A stretch of DNA of 64,000 bases from Bacteroidota bacterium (GCA_013112545.1 JABFGJ010000008.1:31394-95393), one strand, 5' to 3'; positions 34,227 through 43,199 are shown, counted from the first letter of the stretch. Notes: generated by a model from the letters alone, not told the origin. Numbers and translations are program-made.

Positions 34227-36010
34227 TGAAAAAACTTATTTTATTCATAGGGTTTATTGGGATAGTCACTAGCATATTTGCAAGTTCAATTAGCTTTACT
34301 GCCAAATCGAGTCATCAAAAAGTAGAAGTTGGTCAACGATTTCAAATTACCTATACCATTAATTCAAATGGTGGAAGCTTTACTCCACCTAGTTTCGAAG
34401 GATTTAATAGTTACAGTGCTGGTCAATCTACTAGCATGCAAAACATCAATGGCAAAGTCACTCGTACTAACTCAATTTCTTATGTATTAGTGGGTACTCA
34501 AGAAGGCAAATTTGAAATACCACCTGCCGAAATTGAAATAGATGGAGAAACTTACACCTCTAACTCTATAGAAATTGAAGTAGTAGCTGCAAATTCGAAC
34601 AGTGCAAATGCTCAAAGAAATCGACAAAACAATAGAAAATCAGGTGGGGAGCAAATTGAAGACTATATTTATTTAGAAGGTATGGTGGACAAAAAGAGTG
34701 CATACATCGGTGAAAAAGTTACCGTTACTTTTAAAATGTACACTCAATTACCTGTCAGTCGCGTTAACCCTGAAAAGCTTCCAGACTTAAAAGGCTTTTG
34801 GTCGGAAAACATCACTGATTATAGCTCCATGAAGCTAAGCAACACGAACATTAATGGAGTTGCGTATCAAGTTGCCGATGTACAACAAATCGTATTGTTT
34901 CCACAACGAGCTGGTGAATTGGTTATAGACCCTTTAGAGATCAATGCCATAGTACAAATTAGATCGCGAAATGTTAGGTCAATTTGGGATCAAATGATGG
35001 GTGGTGGAATTGAAAACAAGGAAGTGATTTTAACTAGTAAACCTATAAAACTTTCTATAAAAGCATTGCCAAACAAAGGAAAACCCGATGATTTTAGTGG
35101 TGCAGTTGGCCAATTTAACATGAAGTTTAATGCTAGTAAAACCGAAGTTAAATCGAATGAAGCCATCGATATAAATATTCTCATTAGTGGTAGTGGCAAC
35201 CTTCCCTTAATTGGAGCTCCCAAATTATCCTTTCCAAGTGATTTTGAAACCTATGACCCAGAAACAAAAAACAACTTTACAATTAATGCTTCAGGCTCTA
35301 GCGGTAGTAAATCGTTCAAATATTTAGTTATTCCTAGGCATTCAGGAAATTTCGATTTAGACCCATACTCTTTTTCCTATTTTGACCCTAATACTGGAAG
35401 TTATAAAACGATTAGTCAAGAATCCATTCAGATAAAAGTCGCTAAAAGTGCAGAAGAAGTCGATAATGTGGTTTTAAAACCAAGAGAAAAAGAAGCGATA
35501 GCACTTTTAAACACCGATATACGATACATTCACATCAACAACGTTTCTTTCATTACAGCTCAAGAAATGCTCTATGGTTCTTCGCTATACTACTTCTTGT
35601 TATTTGGAGCTGTTTTGCTTTTTATACTCCTTTTTATTTTTAGCAGAAAGCGTAAAGAAAGAAACGCAGATACTGTTGGTATTAAAAAATCGAAAGCCAA
35701 TAAATTGGCTAAAAAGCGAATGGCAAAAGCTAAAAAGTATTTAGATGCGAATAATCTACCTGAGTTCTATGAAGAGATATCAGCGGCAATTTATGGCTAT
35801 TACAGCGATAAGTTCAACATCAACATGGCTGAACTTTCTCAAGACCGCATTATGGAATTAATAGGAAACGCTTCGATAAACGAAAACTTAAAAATGGTTT
35901 TAGACGAAGCTGAAATGGCTCGTTTTGCAACATCTACAAACATGAATGCAGCCGATTTATATCAAAATGCAATAGCAGTAATCAGTAAAACGGAGGACTA
36001 TATAAAATGA
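34226..36010 (+). CDS. batD: BatD family protein
   Basis: The protein has 594 residues from the ATG at 34226, which shares one base with the BatC stop (TAATG) as at other junctions of this operon. A TTG six bases upstream is open but less likely. It has a signal peptide (LILFIGFIGIVTSIFASS), a long periplasmic part of beta-sandwich repeats (EVGQRFQITYTINSNGG; GEKVTVTFKMYTQLPVS; VKSNEAIDINILISGSGN), a transmembrane helix near 455-475, and a cytoplasmic helical tail. It is probably the periplasmic scaffold of the Bat complex. Confidence 0.93.
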   Translation: MKKLILFIGFIGIVTSIFASSISFTAKSSHQKVEVGQRFQITYTINSNGGSFTPPSFEGFNSYSAGQSTSMQNINGKVTRTNSISYVLVGTQEGKFEIPPAEIEIDGETYTSNSIEIEVVAANSNSANAQRNRQNNRKSGGEQIEDYIYLEGMVDKKSAYIGEKVTVTFKMYTQLPVSRVNPEKLPDLKGFWSENITDYSSMKLSNTNINGVAYQVADVQQIVLFPQRAGELVIDPLEINAIVQIRSRNVRSIWDQMMGGGIENKEVILTSKPIKLSIKALPNKGKPDDFSGAVGQFNMKFNASKTEVKSNEAIDINILISGSGNLPLIGAPKLSFPSDFETYDPETKNNFTINASGSSGSKSFKYLVIPRHSGNFDLDPYSFSYFDPNTGSYKTISQESIQIKVAKSAEEVDNVVLKPREKEAIALLNTDIRYIHINNVSFITAQEMLYGSSLYYFLLFGAVLLFILLFIFSRKRKERNADTVGIKKSKANKLAKKRMAKAKKYLDANNLPEFYEEISAAIYGYYSDKFNINMAELSQDRIMELIGNASINENLKMVLDEAEMARFATSTNMNAADLYQNAIAVISKTEDYIK

Positions 36011-36768
36011 TACGTAAAATACTTTTGATCAGTAGTTTATTTTTAATATTCATAAGTAGCTTCGCCAATGAATCGAGTTTGAATGCTTTTCATAAAGCTA
36101 ACCAAGCATATGATTCTGCCTTTTATACTAAAGCAATAGGTATCTATGAAGGTCTTTTGCAAGAGCACATCGTTTCAAGTGATTTGCACTATAATTTAGG
36201 TAATGCCTATTTCAAGCAAAACCAAATTCCTTTAGCCATTTTAAATTATGAAAAAGCCCTTAAAATAGAACCTAATCATGGAGATGCTGCTTATAATTTG
36301 AAATTGGCCAACGAAAAAACAATTGACAAAATAGAAGGAATTCCCGAATTGTTTTTATATCGTTGGTGGAAAACAATTTTTAATCTGTTCTCCGCAGAGA
36401 CTTGGGCAAAAATTACATTATGCCTAATTTATTTAGCTGTTGTCTTTTCTGTTTTCTATTTTTTTAGCAGAACAGTCTTTGTAAAAAAACTGGGTTTTTA
36501 TATAGCCACTACCCTTTTCATATTGTCTTTGGGCTCTTGGTTTTTAGCTCATCAACAACAAGCTTATTTAAATCAAATGGCTTATGCTATTATTTTAGAG
36601 CCTACAGTAAATATCAATTCTTCTCCCAGTGCTGGTAGCTCTAAATTGTTTGTGTTGCATGAAGGCACAAAAGTAAAAATCGAAGATCAAACCGATACTT
36701 GGTTTGAAGTTTCTATACCCAATGGCAATAAAGGTTGGATTAAAGCTGAGCTGATTCAGGGAATTTAA
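36007..36768 (+). CDS. batE: BatE, TPR and SH3-domain protein
   Basis: The 253-residue protein has a signal peptide, two TPR repeats (about 55-105, LHYNLGNAYFKQNQIPLAILNYEKALKIEPNHGDAAYNL), two hydrophobic segments (about 135-155 and 163-182), and a C-terminal bacterial SH3 domain (VNINSSPSAGSSKLFVLHEGTKVKI to GWIKAELI). SH3b domains often bind peptidoglycan or peptides, so it may link the Bat complex to the wall. Last gene of the operon; starts inside the BatD stop. No terminator hairpin is evident after it. Confidence 0.9.
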   Translation: MIRKILLISSLFLIFISSFANESSLNAFHKANQAYDSAFYTKAIGIYEGLLQEHIVSSDLHYNLGNAYFKQNQIPLAILNYEKALKIEPNHGDAAYNLKLANEKTIDKIEGIPELFLYRWWKTIFNLFSAETWAKITLCLIYLAVVFSVFYFFSRTVFVKKLGFYIATTLFILSLGSWFLAHQQQAYLNQMAYAIILEPTVNINSSPSAGSSKLFVLHEGTKVKIEDQTDTWFEVSIPNGNKGWIKAELIQGI

Positions 36769-36825
36769 GGGTTTTGGTTCTACAAGCAAAGTATCTATAT
36801 TAGAAAGAAAGAATACTTTATTTCC

Positions 36826-37188
36826 TTATTTTTTCCCATAAACCGATTGCCTATATTTTATACCCCAATTGGCTAATTCGTCTATAAGTGGTGACAGCGT
36901 TTCACCATATTTTGTAATGGAATACTCTACAGTAATGGGCTTAGTATTCATAACCGTTCTATTTACAAGCTGATTCATTTCTAAATCTTGAAGCTCCTTT
37001 GAAAGCATTTTTGTTCCTATACCATTTATTTCTCGCAACAAGTCCATAAAGCCCATCTTATTCCCTTCTATTAAAGTCCCTAGGATGTGAAATTTCCACT
37101 TTCCCGACAAAATGCTCATGGAGTCATTAATGGCCTGCATCCTCACTTGACAAACGGAGGTATTGTTAACTACTGCTTTCTTTTTCAT
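36826..37188 (-). CDS. HxlR-family winged-helix regulator
   Basis: From the ATG at 37188 the protein has 120 residues. Characteristic parts are SILSGKWKFHILGTLIEGNKMGFMDLLREI, the recognition region IGTKMLSKELQDLEMNQLV, and the wing VEYSITKYGETLSPLIDELANWG. A conserved-type Cys sits just before the first helix (SVCQV), the position used for redox or electrophile sensing in some members. An upstream GTG (37224) is possible but would reach the candidate operator. It diverges from a SnoaL-like gene it probably controls. Confidence 0.9.
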   Translation of the reverse strand: MKKKAVVNNTSVCQVRMQAINDSMSILSGKWKFHILGTLIEGNKMGFMDLLREINGIGTKMLSKELQDLEMNQLVNRTVMNTKPITVEYSITKYGETLSPLIDELANWGIKYRQSVYGKK

Positions 37189-37224
37189 TGTGTTAATCTT
37201 CTTTAAATAATGTAAATTTTTCAC

Positions 37225-37246
37225 GTAGTATCCTATAGGAAACTAC
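37225..37246. promoter_or_regulatory. Candidate HxlR operator
   Basis: Imperfect palindrome with arms GTAGTATCC (37225-37233) and GGAAACTAC (37238-37246) around TATA; eight of nine positions pair. It sits in the 135-base gap between the divergent HxlR and SnoaL-like genes. Confidence 0.45.
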
Positions 37247-37289
37247 TTCCCAAAAGGAAACCCATGTCAAAAATACATTATATTAATCG

Positions 37290-37297
37290 TATTTTTG
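37290..37297 (+). promoter_or_regulatory. -7 promoter box of the SnoaL-like gene
   Basis: TATTTTTG is an exact TAnnTTTG match, 26 bases before the ATG at 37324. The candidate HxlR operator lies about 45 bases upstream. Confidence 0.5.
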
Positions 37298-37323
37298 AAA
37301 CAAAGGCAATAGAATATTAAAAT

Positions 37324-37713
37324 ATGGAAAATACAGCAAAATCAGTAGTACAAAAAATGTTTAAGGCATTCAGCAGTGGAGATGTAGAAAATTTCGTTTC
37401 AACCGTTTCTGAAGATACAATTTGGATTTATCATGGAACGCAAATTATTCCCAAAGGTGTTTTTGAAAAAAAGGCAGGAATCAGAACATTTTACAACAAC
37501 ATAATGGACAGAACTGAAATCATCAGCTTTGAACCACAACAATACATTGTTGAAGGCAACATGGTGGTTGTGTTGGGTCAAGAACACCAAAAGGTAAAAC
37601 ACTCAGGCAGAGAACTGAAACAAAAATGGGTTCAAATTTATACCGTGAAGAACAACTTAATTACTAAAATGGAGGAGTTTGCGACTTCTGAAGAGATAAC
37701 AGAATCCAATTAA
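37324..37713 (+). CDS. SnoaL/NTF2-like family protein
   Basis: The 129-residue protein has the cone-shaped NTF2 fold pattern: an N-terminal helix (AKSVVQKMFKAFSSGDVENFVSTVSEDTIW), then beta strands FEPQQYIVEGNMVVVLGQE and KQKWVQIYTVKNNLITKMEEF. The fold serves many enzymes and binding proteins, so no reaction can be given. It lies next to a divergent HxlR regulator and may take part in detoxification of whatever that regulator senses. Confidence 0.85.
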   Translation: MENTAKSVVQKMFKAFSSGDVENFVSTVSEDTIWIYHGTQIIPKGVFEKKAGIRTFYNNIMDRTEIISFEPQQYIVEGNMVVVLGQEHQKVKHSGRELKQKWVQIYTVKNNLITKMEEFATSEEITESN

Positions 37714-37824
37714 GTTTTAAAAATCCAATTGAGTCGAACACGTGTGTATGCTTAGCGCAAAAAAAGCTCGAAAGTAAAACCTGTTCAACCTATGGAAGGG
37801 ATTAGTCCCCAAAACGGTATAACA

Positions 37825-38826
37825 ATGACAATTAAATTTATAACACTATTCATTTCTTTGATAAGCTTAACAGGTTTACAAGGACAAACAAAAAAAATAA
37901 AAATGACTATGGAAACAGCTAAAAACAATCCCCTTTTATGTGACCCTGAAACTGGAATGTGTGAAATGCCAGGAGAAAAAACGAAAGAATCAACAGTTAA
38001 GACGAAACAAGATCTTGAGAAAAAAGTTAAATTAGTTTACTTTACCGATCCCATTTGTTCATCCTGTTGGGGTATAGAGCCTCAGTTGAAAAAACTTAAA
38101 TTAGAATATGGTAAGGACCTTGAAATAGAATATAGAATGGGTGGCTTACTACCCGACTGGAGCTATAACAGCGGAGGGATAAGCAAACCTTCAGATGTTG
38201 CTCAACATTGGGATGAAGTGAGTATTTATTACGATATGCCCATCGATGGTGATTTGTGGTTGGAGGATCCGCTCAACTCTTCTTATCCCCCTTCTATAGC
38301 TTTTAAAGCAGCAGAACTTCAAGATAAAGACAAAGCAACTTTGTTTATGAGAGAAATGCGAGAAATGATGTTTTTGAAGAAAAAGAACCTAGCCAAATGG
38401 GAATATATGGCTATTGCCGCTAAAACAGTTGGTCTTGATGTAGAGCAACTAAAAGCTGATTTTGAAGGTAAGGCAAAAACACTTTTTGAAGGAGACTTGA
38501 AAATGGCTAGAGAATATGGCGTTAGAGGCTTTCCAACTATTTTCTTTATCGATGAAGCAGGAAATAAAGAATATGTTTATGGTTCAAAACCTTATGCTTT
38601 ATACGAAGCAGCTATTTTAAAACTAAATGCTACTATTATCAAAAGTGAATACAGCAAGAACTGGGAAACACTCTTCTCTAAATATCACTCACTTACTGCA
38701 AAAGAATACGCTGTACTTTCTGGAACTCCAAGAAATGAAAGTGAAGAAGTATTGAATAAGCTTTCAGATGAAGGAAAATTAGATAAACTGGAAACTAAAA
38801 ATGGATCTATGTGGTATAGTAAATAA
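37825..38826 (+). CDS. DsbA-family protein, SpxH/YjbH-like, with an apparent signal peptide
   Basis: The conserved part, from about NNPLLCDPETGMCEMPG onward, matches cytosolic SpxH-type adaptors: a thioredoxin core with CSSCW, long helical insertion, GVRGFPTIFF with the cis-Pro, and a C-terminal helical region. In front of it the ATG at 37825 adds MTIKFITLFISLISLTGLQG, which looks like a Sec signal peptide. If used, the protein (333 residues) is exported and more likely a thiol oxidoreductase. If an internal ATG (37903 or 37909) is used, it is a cytosolic adaptor. The frame also opens at an earlier ATG (37792) that gives a poorer N-terminus. Confidence 0.78.
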   Translation: MTIKFITLFISLISLTGLQGQTKKIKMTMETAKNNPLLCDPETGMCEMPGEKTKESTVKTKQDLEKKVKLVYFTDPICSSCWGIEPQLKKLKLEYGKDLEIEYRMGGLLPDWSYNSGGISKPSDVAQHWDEVSIYYDMPIDGDLWLEDPLNSSYPPSIAFKAAELQDKDKATLFMREMREMMFLKKKNLAKWEYMAIAAKTVGLDVEQLKADFEGKAKTLFEGDLKMAREYGVRGFPTIFFIDEAGNKEYVYGSKPYALYEAAILKLNATIIKSEYSKNWETLFSKYHSLTAKEYAVLSGTPRNESEEVLNKLSDEGKLDKLETKNGSMWYSK

Positions 38827-38862
38827 TAATAAAACACACATTTTTAACAAATTCATTCAATT

Positions 38863-39303
38863 ATGAAAAATCTAAAATTAATGGCCTCTGCCCTACTAAT
38901 TACAACTATGGCAAGTGCACAAGACATTAAATTGGAACAAGTACCTCCTAGTATTCAAAAAAACTTTAAAAATGAATACTCGAAAGCAAAAGATGTGGAA
39001 TGGGAACTTGACGGAGAGCTTTATGAAGTTGAATTTGAAATCAACAAGATGGATCATGAAGTTTGGTATGATAAAGATGGCAAAGTCATGCGATTGGAGA
39101 AAGAAATCTCAGCTAAAGAATTACCTTCAACAATTATCTCTTTGATAAAAAGCAAATATGCTGGATTTAAAATTGATAAGGCTCAAATAACTACTACAGA
39201 ACAACGAACCATTTACGAAGTAGAGCTTGAAAAAGGTTGGACGGAAGAGCGAAAAGTGTTGTTTGACAAAGATGGAAAAGTATTGAGTGATTTTGAAGAT
39301 TAA
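38863..39303 (+). CDS. PepSY-like periplasmic protein
   Basis: The 146-residue exported protein has a signal peptide ending MASAQ and two PepSY-like repeats. The first is IQKNFKNEYSKAKDVEWELDGELYEVEFE; the second is IISLIKSKYAGFKIDKAQITTTEQRTIYEVELE. Both end in a D-K-D/DKDGKV turn. Proteins of this PF11396-type group are common in the Bacteroidota periplasm; their role is thought to be binding or inhibition, without a defined partner. It follows the DsbA-family gene by 36 bases. Confidence 0.83.
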   Translation: MKNLKLMASALLITTMASAQDIKLEQVPPSIQKNFKNEYSKAKDVEWELDGELYEVEFEINKMDHEVWYDKDGKVMRLEKEISAKELPSTIISLIKSKYAGFKIDKAQITTTEQRTIYEVELEKGWTEERKVLFDKDGKVLSDFED

Positions 39304-39445
39304 TTTGGTTCTAACTTCAACAGTTCGGATGCTTTATAAATAGGTTTGATTATCTTTACGAAAAGCAAAAAAAACATGTAAACACATGTAAGTAACACGC
39401 TAATTATAAACTAAATAATATATAAATTTTTAAAAAAAAAGTATC

Positions 39446-39913
39446 ATGAAAAACTTAGTAGGAATAGACAAAAGCAAAGCAAAAAAACTTAGCGAAATAT
39501 TGAATCAACTCTTAGCTGATTATGAAGTGTTTTATCAAAATTTAAGAGGATTGCATTGGAACATTAAGGGAAGAGAATTTTTTGAATTACATACAAAATT
39601 TGAGGAATTGTATGATGATGCTTTTATTAAAATTGATGAAATTGCTGAAAGGATATTAACTCTAGAAGGCGAACCATTGCACACCTATACTGATTACTTA
39701 AAGACTTCTAAAATAAAAGAGGCAAAAGGTGTAACCGATGGCGTTGAAGGCGTTAGAATTATAGTTAAAAATTTCTCTACCCTTATTACTACTGAAAGAG
39801 AGATTCTTGAGCTAGCAAGCGAGGCTAATGATGAAGGAACTGTCAGCTTGATGAGTGACTATATTTCTGAAACAGAGAAAACCTTATGGATGCTTAATTC
39901 TTACTTAAAGTAA
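39446..39913 (+). CDS. dps: Dps/ferritin-like DNA-protection protein
   Basis: The 155-residue protein has the Dps four-helix ferritin fold, with the intersubunit ferroxidase motif LRGLHWNIKGREFFELHTKFEELYDDAFIKIDEIAERI near residues 34-70, containing the ligand His, Asp and Glu residues. Dps dodecamers store iron and detoxify peroxide, and some bind DNA; the N-terminal lysines here (MKNLVGIDKSKAKK) could help with DNA. It opens the stress-type block and is followed by a long inverted repeat that probably ends its transcript. Confidence 0.93.
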   Translation: MKNLVGIDKSKAKKLSEILNQLLADYEVFYQNLRGLHWNIKGREFFELHTKFEELYDDAFIKIDEIAERILTLEGEPLHTYTDYLKTSKIKEAKGVTDGVEGVRIIVKNFSTLITTEREILELASEANDEGTVSLMSDYISETEKTLWMLNSYLK

Positions 39914-39933
39914 TTGAATTAACAAAAGCAAAG

Positions 39934-39982
39934 ATTTCTAACTAGACTACACCTTAGATTTAAGTAAAGTCTAGTTAGAAAT
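39934..39982 (+). terminator. Long perfect inverted repeat after dps, probable terminator
   Basis: A 15-bp perfect stem (ATTTCTAACTAGACT at 39934-39948 with its complement at 39968-39982) and a 19-base loop. Only two T follow, so termination strength is unsure; RNA processing or protein binding are alternatives. Confidence 0.55.
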
Positions 39983-40027
39983 TTCGACCACTAGTTATCT
40001 TACAGTTATTTTTAAATATTAAGACCT

Positions 40028-41101
40028 ATGAACCTAACATTAAAAGAACTAAAAAATGTCAACTCAGATAATTGCATTACAATTATTTTAAATACTCACA
40101 GAACTAGTCCTGATAATGGTAAAGATGCATTAACATTAAAAAATTTAATGAAGGATGCAGAAGAAAGACTTTATGCGGATGAAAGCAAGCGAAATGCAAA
40201 AGTGCTTGTAGAAAGGTTAAAAACCTTAGCTTCTGAAATTGACCACCGCTTAAACTTAGAAAGTTTAATCCTTTTTGTGAACGAAGATATTGCCCAATAT
40301 ACTCGTTTACCTTTAGCCGTTAAAAATAGAGTCCATATAGATCACACCTTTGCAACTCGTGATTTAGTTAGAGCCATGCACTTAGAAACTAATTATTATA
40401 TTTTGGTATTAAACCAAGAAAAAGTTAGACTGATAGAGGCTTTTAACGATAAGCTAGTTTCTGAAATTAGCGATGGTTTTCCTATGGAAAACAATCAAAG
40501 CTACACTCACAACAAGGCTGATTTATCAAACGCTAGTAGGCAAAGAAACATCATCGCCGAGTATTTTAATCAAGTGGACAAAGCAGTGAATAAGGTTAGA
40601 AACATTAAGCCTTTACCCATTTTAATTTGTTCAGAAGAAAGTAATTATCATGAATACCTAAAGGTTGCTGATAAAAAACATAGCTTTTTTGAGACATATC
40701 TAAACAGAGTTAGGCTGGATGAAAAAGCGAGTGTAATCGTTATAGAAGCCTGGAAAGTAGTAAAAAGTGTTGTAGAAGCAAAAAACAACTCTAGAAAAGA
40801 AGAGTTAAAGAAGGCTGTTAGTCAGAATAAATTCATGAGCGATACCAATGAAATTTGGAATGCCATCAAAACAGGAAGAATTCAGACACTTTTCATTGAA
40901 CAAGGTTTATTTCAACCGGCTGTGATAAGTGACAGTGGTATTACATATGTATCTGAGGAATTTAGAGACGAAATAGGTATTATAGATGACATTTATGATG
41001 AACTAATAGCTGCCAACATGGATTTTGGTGGTGATGTAGTTTTTTTACCAAAAGGAGAATTATCAAAATTTAATGGTTTTGGAGCCATTACACGATACTA
41101 A
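40028..41101 (+). CDS. Bacterial eRF1-like (baeRF/Balon-type) protein, putative ribosome hibernation factor
   Basis: The 357-residue soluble protein resembles the bacterial archaeo-eukaryotic release factor (baeRF) group. The N-terminal domain (about 1-125) ends FATRDLVRAMHLETNYYILVLNQEKVRLIEAF, the typical transition to an eRF1-like middle domain. The second domain spans about 130-260, and the C-terminal domain about 270-357 contains RIQTLFIEQGLFQPAVIS and GGDVVFLPKGELSKFNGFGAITRY, an L7Ae-like ending. I see no GGQ, so peptide release is unlikely. Balon, a member of this superfamily, occupies the A site of hibernating ribosomes. Its place next to dps and 3.2 kb from the HPF gene supports a stress role. 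Confidence 0.7.
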   Translation: MNLTLKELKNVNSDNCITIILNTHRTSPDNGKDALTLKNLMKDAEERLYADESKRNAKVLVERLKTLASEIDHRLNLESLILFVNEDIAQYTRLPLAVKNRVHIDHTFATRDLVRAMHLETNYYILVLNQEKVRLIEAFNDKLVSEISDGFPMENNQSYTHNKADLSNASRQRNIIAEYFNQVDKAVNKVRNIKPLPILICSEESNYHEYLKVADKKHSFFETYLNRVRLDEKASVIVIEAWKVVKSVVEAKNNSRKEELKKAVSQNKFMSDTNEIWNAIKTGRIQTLFIEQGLFQPAVISDSGITYVSEEFRDEIGIIDDIYDELIAANMDFGGDVVFLPKGELSKFNGFGAITRY

Positions 41102-41112
41102 AAATCAAATTT

Positions 41113-41925
41113 ATGAAAACAGGAAAAGAAGTAATTGTAATAACTGGCGGAGCCGGAGGAATTGGACAAGCATGTGCAAGAACATTTAAAAATCAGCCAA
41201 TAATTATTACAGACTACTCACAAGAGTTAGTCGATAAATCAGTGGCAACACTGTCAAGTGAAGGTTACCTTGTATCTGGAATTGCCTGTGATATTACTAA
41301 TAAGGCTGACATTGACAAGCTTTGCAAATTTGTTGCAGAACAAGGATCATTCAAAGCCTTAATTCATACTGCAGGAGTAAGCGGAACTGTTAAAGATTTA
41401 AGAAAGGTATATACCATTGATTTAATAGCAACCGAGCTATTAATAGATGCTTTTTATACCCTTGCGACTAAAGATTCAGTAGCTGTTTTACTATCTTCTA
41501 TGATGGCGCATGCTGTGCCAGCAAATGAAAAATATGATCAAGCTTTAGCTAATCCACAAGCAGCAGATTCATTTGGCATAGTGAGTCAATTTGTAAATAA
41601 CGATTCTGATGTAATGTACAATTTTGCAAAACGTGGAGTGCAATTATTAACCCATAAAAATGCCGATAGATGGGGAGAAAAAGGAGCTAGAATAGTATCA
41701 GTTTCACCAGGAGTTATAGAAACAGCGATGGCTTTAAAAGCAGCAGAGGAACATCCTGAAAGAATGGAAGTTATAAAACAAGCTACACCTCTAAAACGAA
41801 ATGGTCAGCCTGAGGATGTTGCAGATGTTATTCATTTTTTAGTGAGTGACGCTGCACGTTTTATTACAAGCACAGACATACTTGTTGATGGAGGAGTAAT
41901 TCACAACATCAAAAAAATGTATTAA
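41113..41925 (+). CDS. Short-chain dehydrogenase/reductase
   Basis: The 270-residue SDR has the nucleotide-binding TGGAGGIG (11-18), an HTAG block in place of NNAG, a catalytic Ser in LLSSMMAH and YNFAK as the YxxxK pair, followed by SPGVIETAM and the end DILVDGGVIHN. Residues between the Ser and Tyr are more numerous than usual (an insertion around PANEKYDQALANPQAADSFG), which probably covers the active site. The substrate is unknown. It lies 11 bases after the eRF1-like gene, so the two are probably co-transcribed. Confidence 0.88.
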   Translation: MKTGKEVIVITGGAGGIGQACARTFKNQPIIITDYSQELVDKSVATLSSEGYLVSGIACDITNKADIDKLCKFVAEQGSFKALIHTAGVSGTVKDLRKVYTIDLIATELLIDAFYTLATKDSVAVLLSSMMAHAVPANEKYDQALANPQAADSFGIVSQFVNNDSDVMYNFAKRGVQLLTHKNADRWGEKGARIVSVSPGVIETAMALKAAEEHPERMEVIKQATPLKRNGQPEDVADVIHFLVSDAARFITSTDILVDGGVIHNIKKMY

Positions 41926-41979
41926 TACGCAAAATCAAAGTCAATTACTGTTTGCGAAATAACAATTAATTAAAGAAAA

Positions 41980-42414
41980 GTGAAACAAATTATAATCAAT
42001 TTATTAAATCCGGGGGATTACGATAAAAAATTAAATGCCGTATTATTTGTACTGCGCATTGCAGTTGGCGCTTTAATGCTGACTCATGGAATTGGAAAAT
42101 TTAGCGCTTTATTCGATAGCGAACCCATACAATTCCCCGACCCTATTGGAATAGGTGCTGCTGCTTCCTTAGCGCTTACTGTTTTTGCAGAAGTGTTCTG
42201 CTCAATTTTTCTAATTGTTGGTGTTGGTACTCGCTTTGCAGCCATTTCCCTACTAATTACCATGTTGGTCGCTGCTTTAATCTTTCATGCCAATGACCCT
42301 TTTGGAAAACAAGAACTTCCTTTGCTATACGTTTGTATTTACATGGTAATTGCTGTGGCTGGAGCTGGGAAAATATCAATTGACAATTGGCTTCACACTA
42401 AAATAAGCACTTAA
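41980..42414 (+). CDS. DoxX-family membrane protein
   Basis: The 144-residue protein starts at GTG and has four hydrophobic helices. VLRIAVGALMLTHGIGKFSALFDS is the characteristic first DoxX block, and a Glu/Cys-containing second helix follows (ALTVFAEVFCSIFLIVG). DoxX proteins are often linked to oxidative stress and thiol homeostasis. A terminator follows directly, so this ends the transcript started upstream. Confidence 0.9.
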   Translation: MKQIIINLLNPGDYDKKLNAVLFVLRIAVGALMLTHGIGKFSALFDSEPIQFPDPIGIGAAASLALTVFAEVFCSIFLIVGVGTRFAAISLLITMLVAALIFHANDPFGKQELPLLYVCIYMVIAVAGAGKISIDNWLHTKIST

Positions 42415-42438
42415 TAAATTTGAAAAACGGATTCGGTT

Positions 42439-42466
42439 AAGGCAGGACAAAATTGTTCTGCCTTTT
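42439..42466 (+). terminator. Rho-independent terminator after doxX-like gene
   Basis: A 12-bp stem with one G-U pair (AAGGCAGGACAA at 42439-42450, TTGTTCTGCCTT at 42453-42464), a 2-base loop as drawn (a larger loop after fraying), then TT. Confidence 0.82.
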
Positions 42467-42575
42467 ATGATTTAAGCCCCTCCTACTTCATGATTTGAAT
42501 TTAAAAAAGATTTCTTTTAGCTAAGTTGACAAATCCGTATATTGCTCTTCGTAATTAATAATTATCAGCTGTTTA

Positions 42576-43199
42576 ATGGAATCTATCAAAATTATTGACA
42601 TAGTTGGAACTGCGGCATTTAGTATGGCAGGCACTTTTGCCGCGATGGAAAAAAAACTGGATATTTTTGGGATTTTTATAATTGCTTTTGTTACTGCATT
42701 GGGTGGTGGGACTTTACGTGATATATTAATAGGCGAATTGCCTGTAAAATGGATGCTTAATCCTAGCTCAGGACTAATCGTATTGCTCAGTGCTATTGCA
42801 GCTTTATTGTTTAAAACTGTGATTAAGAATTACCATAATGTATTATTGTTTTTTGACTCTATTGGACTTGGTTTTTTTACTGTAGTTGGTATTCAAACTG
42901 GAATTAGCTTAGGTTTTCACCCTGTAATTTGTATAGCTTTAGGTACAATGACAGCATGTTTTGGAGGAGTAATAAGAGATATTTCCCTAAATAATATACC
43001 TCTTATTTTCCAAAAAGACATTTATGCCACCACTTGCATATTTGGTGGAATTGTGTTTTTTATCTTACTCAAAATGGGCGTAACAATAATGCCCATAGAA
43101 ATTATCTGCCTGGTAACAGTAGTTTTATTTCGATTATTAGCCGTGAAATATCACTGGCAATTACCAGCAATTTGGAAAAAAGAAAAACCAACATTATAA
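42576..43199 (+). CDS. TRIC-type cation channel family protein (UPF0126/YicG)
   Basis: The 207-residue protein has six to seven helices in two halves. Each half carries the family motif: FGIFIIAFVTALGGGTLRDILIG (near 30-52) and IALGTMTACFGGVIRDISLN (near 117-137). The GGGTxRD and GGVIRD turns line the pore of bacterial TRIC channels, which conduct K+. It stands between a terminator and the pirin gene 21 bases downstream. Confidence 0.92.
   Translation: MESIKIIDIVGTAAFSMAGTFAAMEKKLDIFGIFIIAFVTALGGGTLRDILIGELPVKWMLNPSSGLIVLLSAIAALLFKTVIKNYHNVLLFFDSIGLGFFTVVGIQTGISLGFHPVICIALGTMTACFGGVIRDISLNNIPLIFQKDIYATTCIFGGIVFFILLKMGVTIMPIEIICLVTVVLFRLLAVKYHWQLPAIWKKEKPTL

Noticed and set aside
39374..39393. 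Short tandem repeat ACATGTAAAC / ACATGTAAGT before dps
   Set aside because: Only two imperfect 10-base units; not enough to claim an operator or repeat element.
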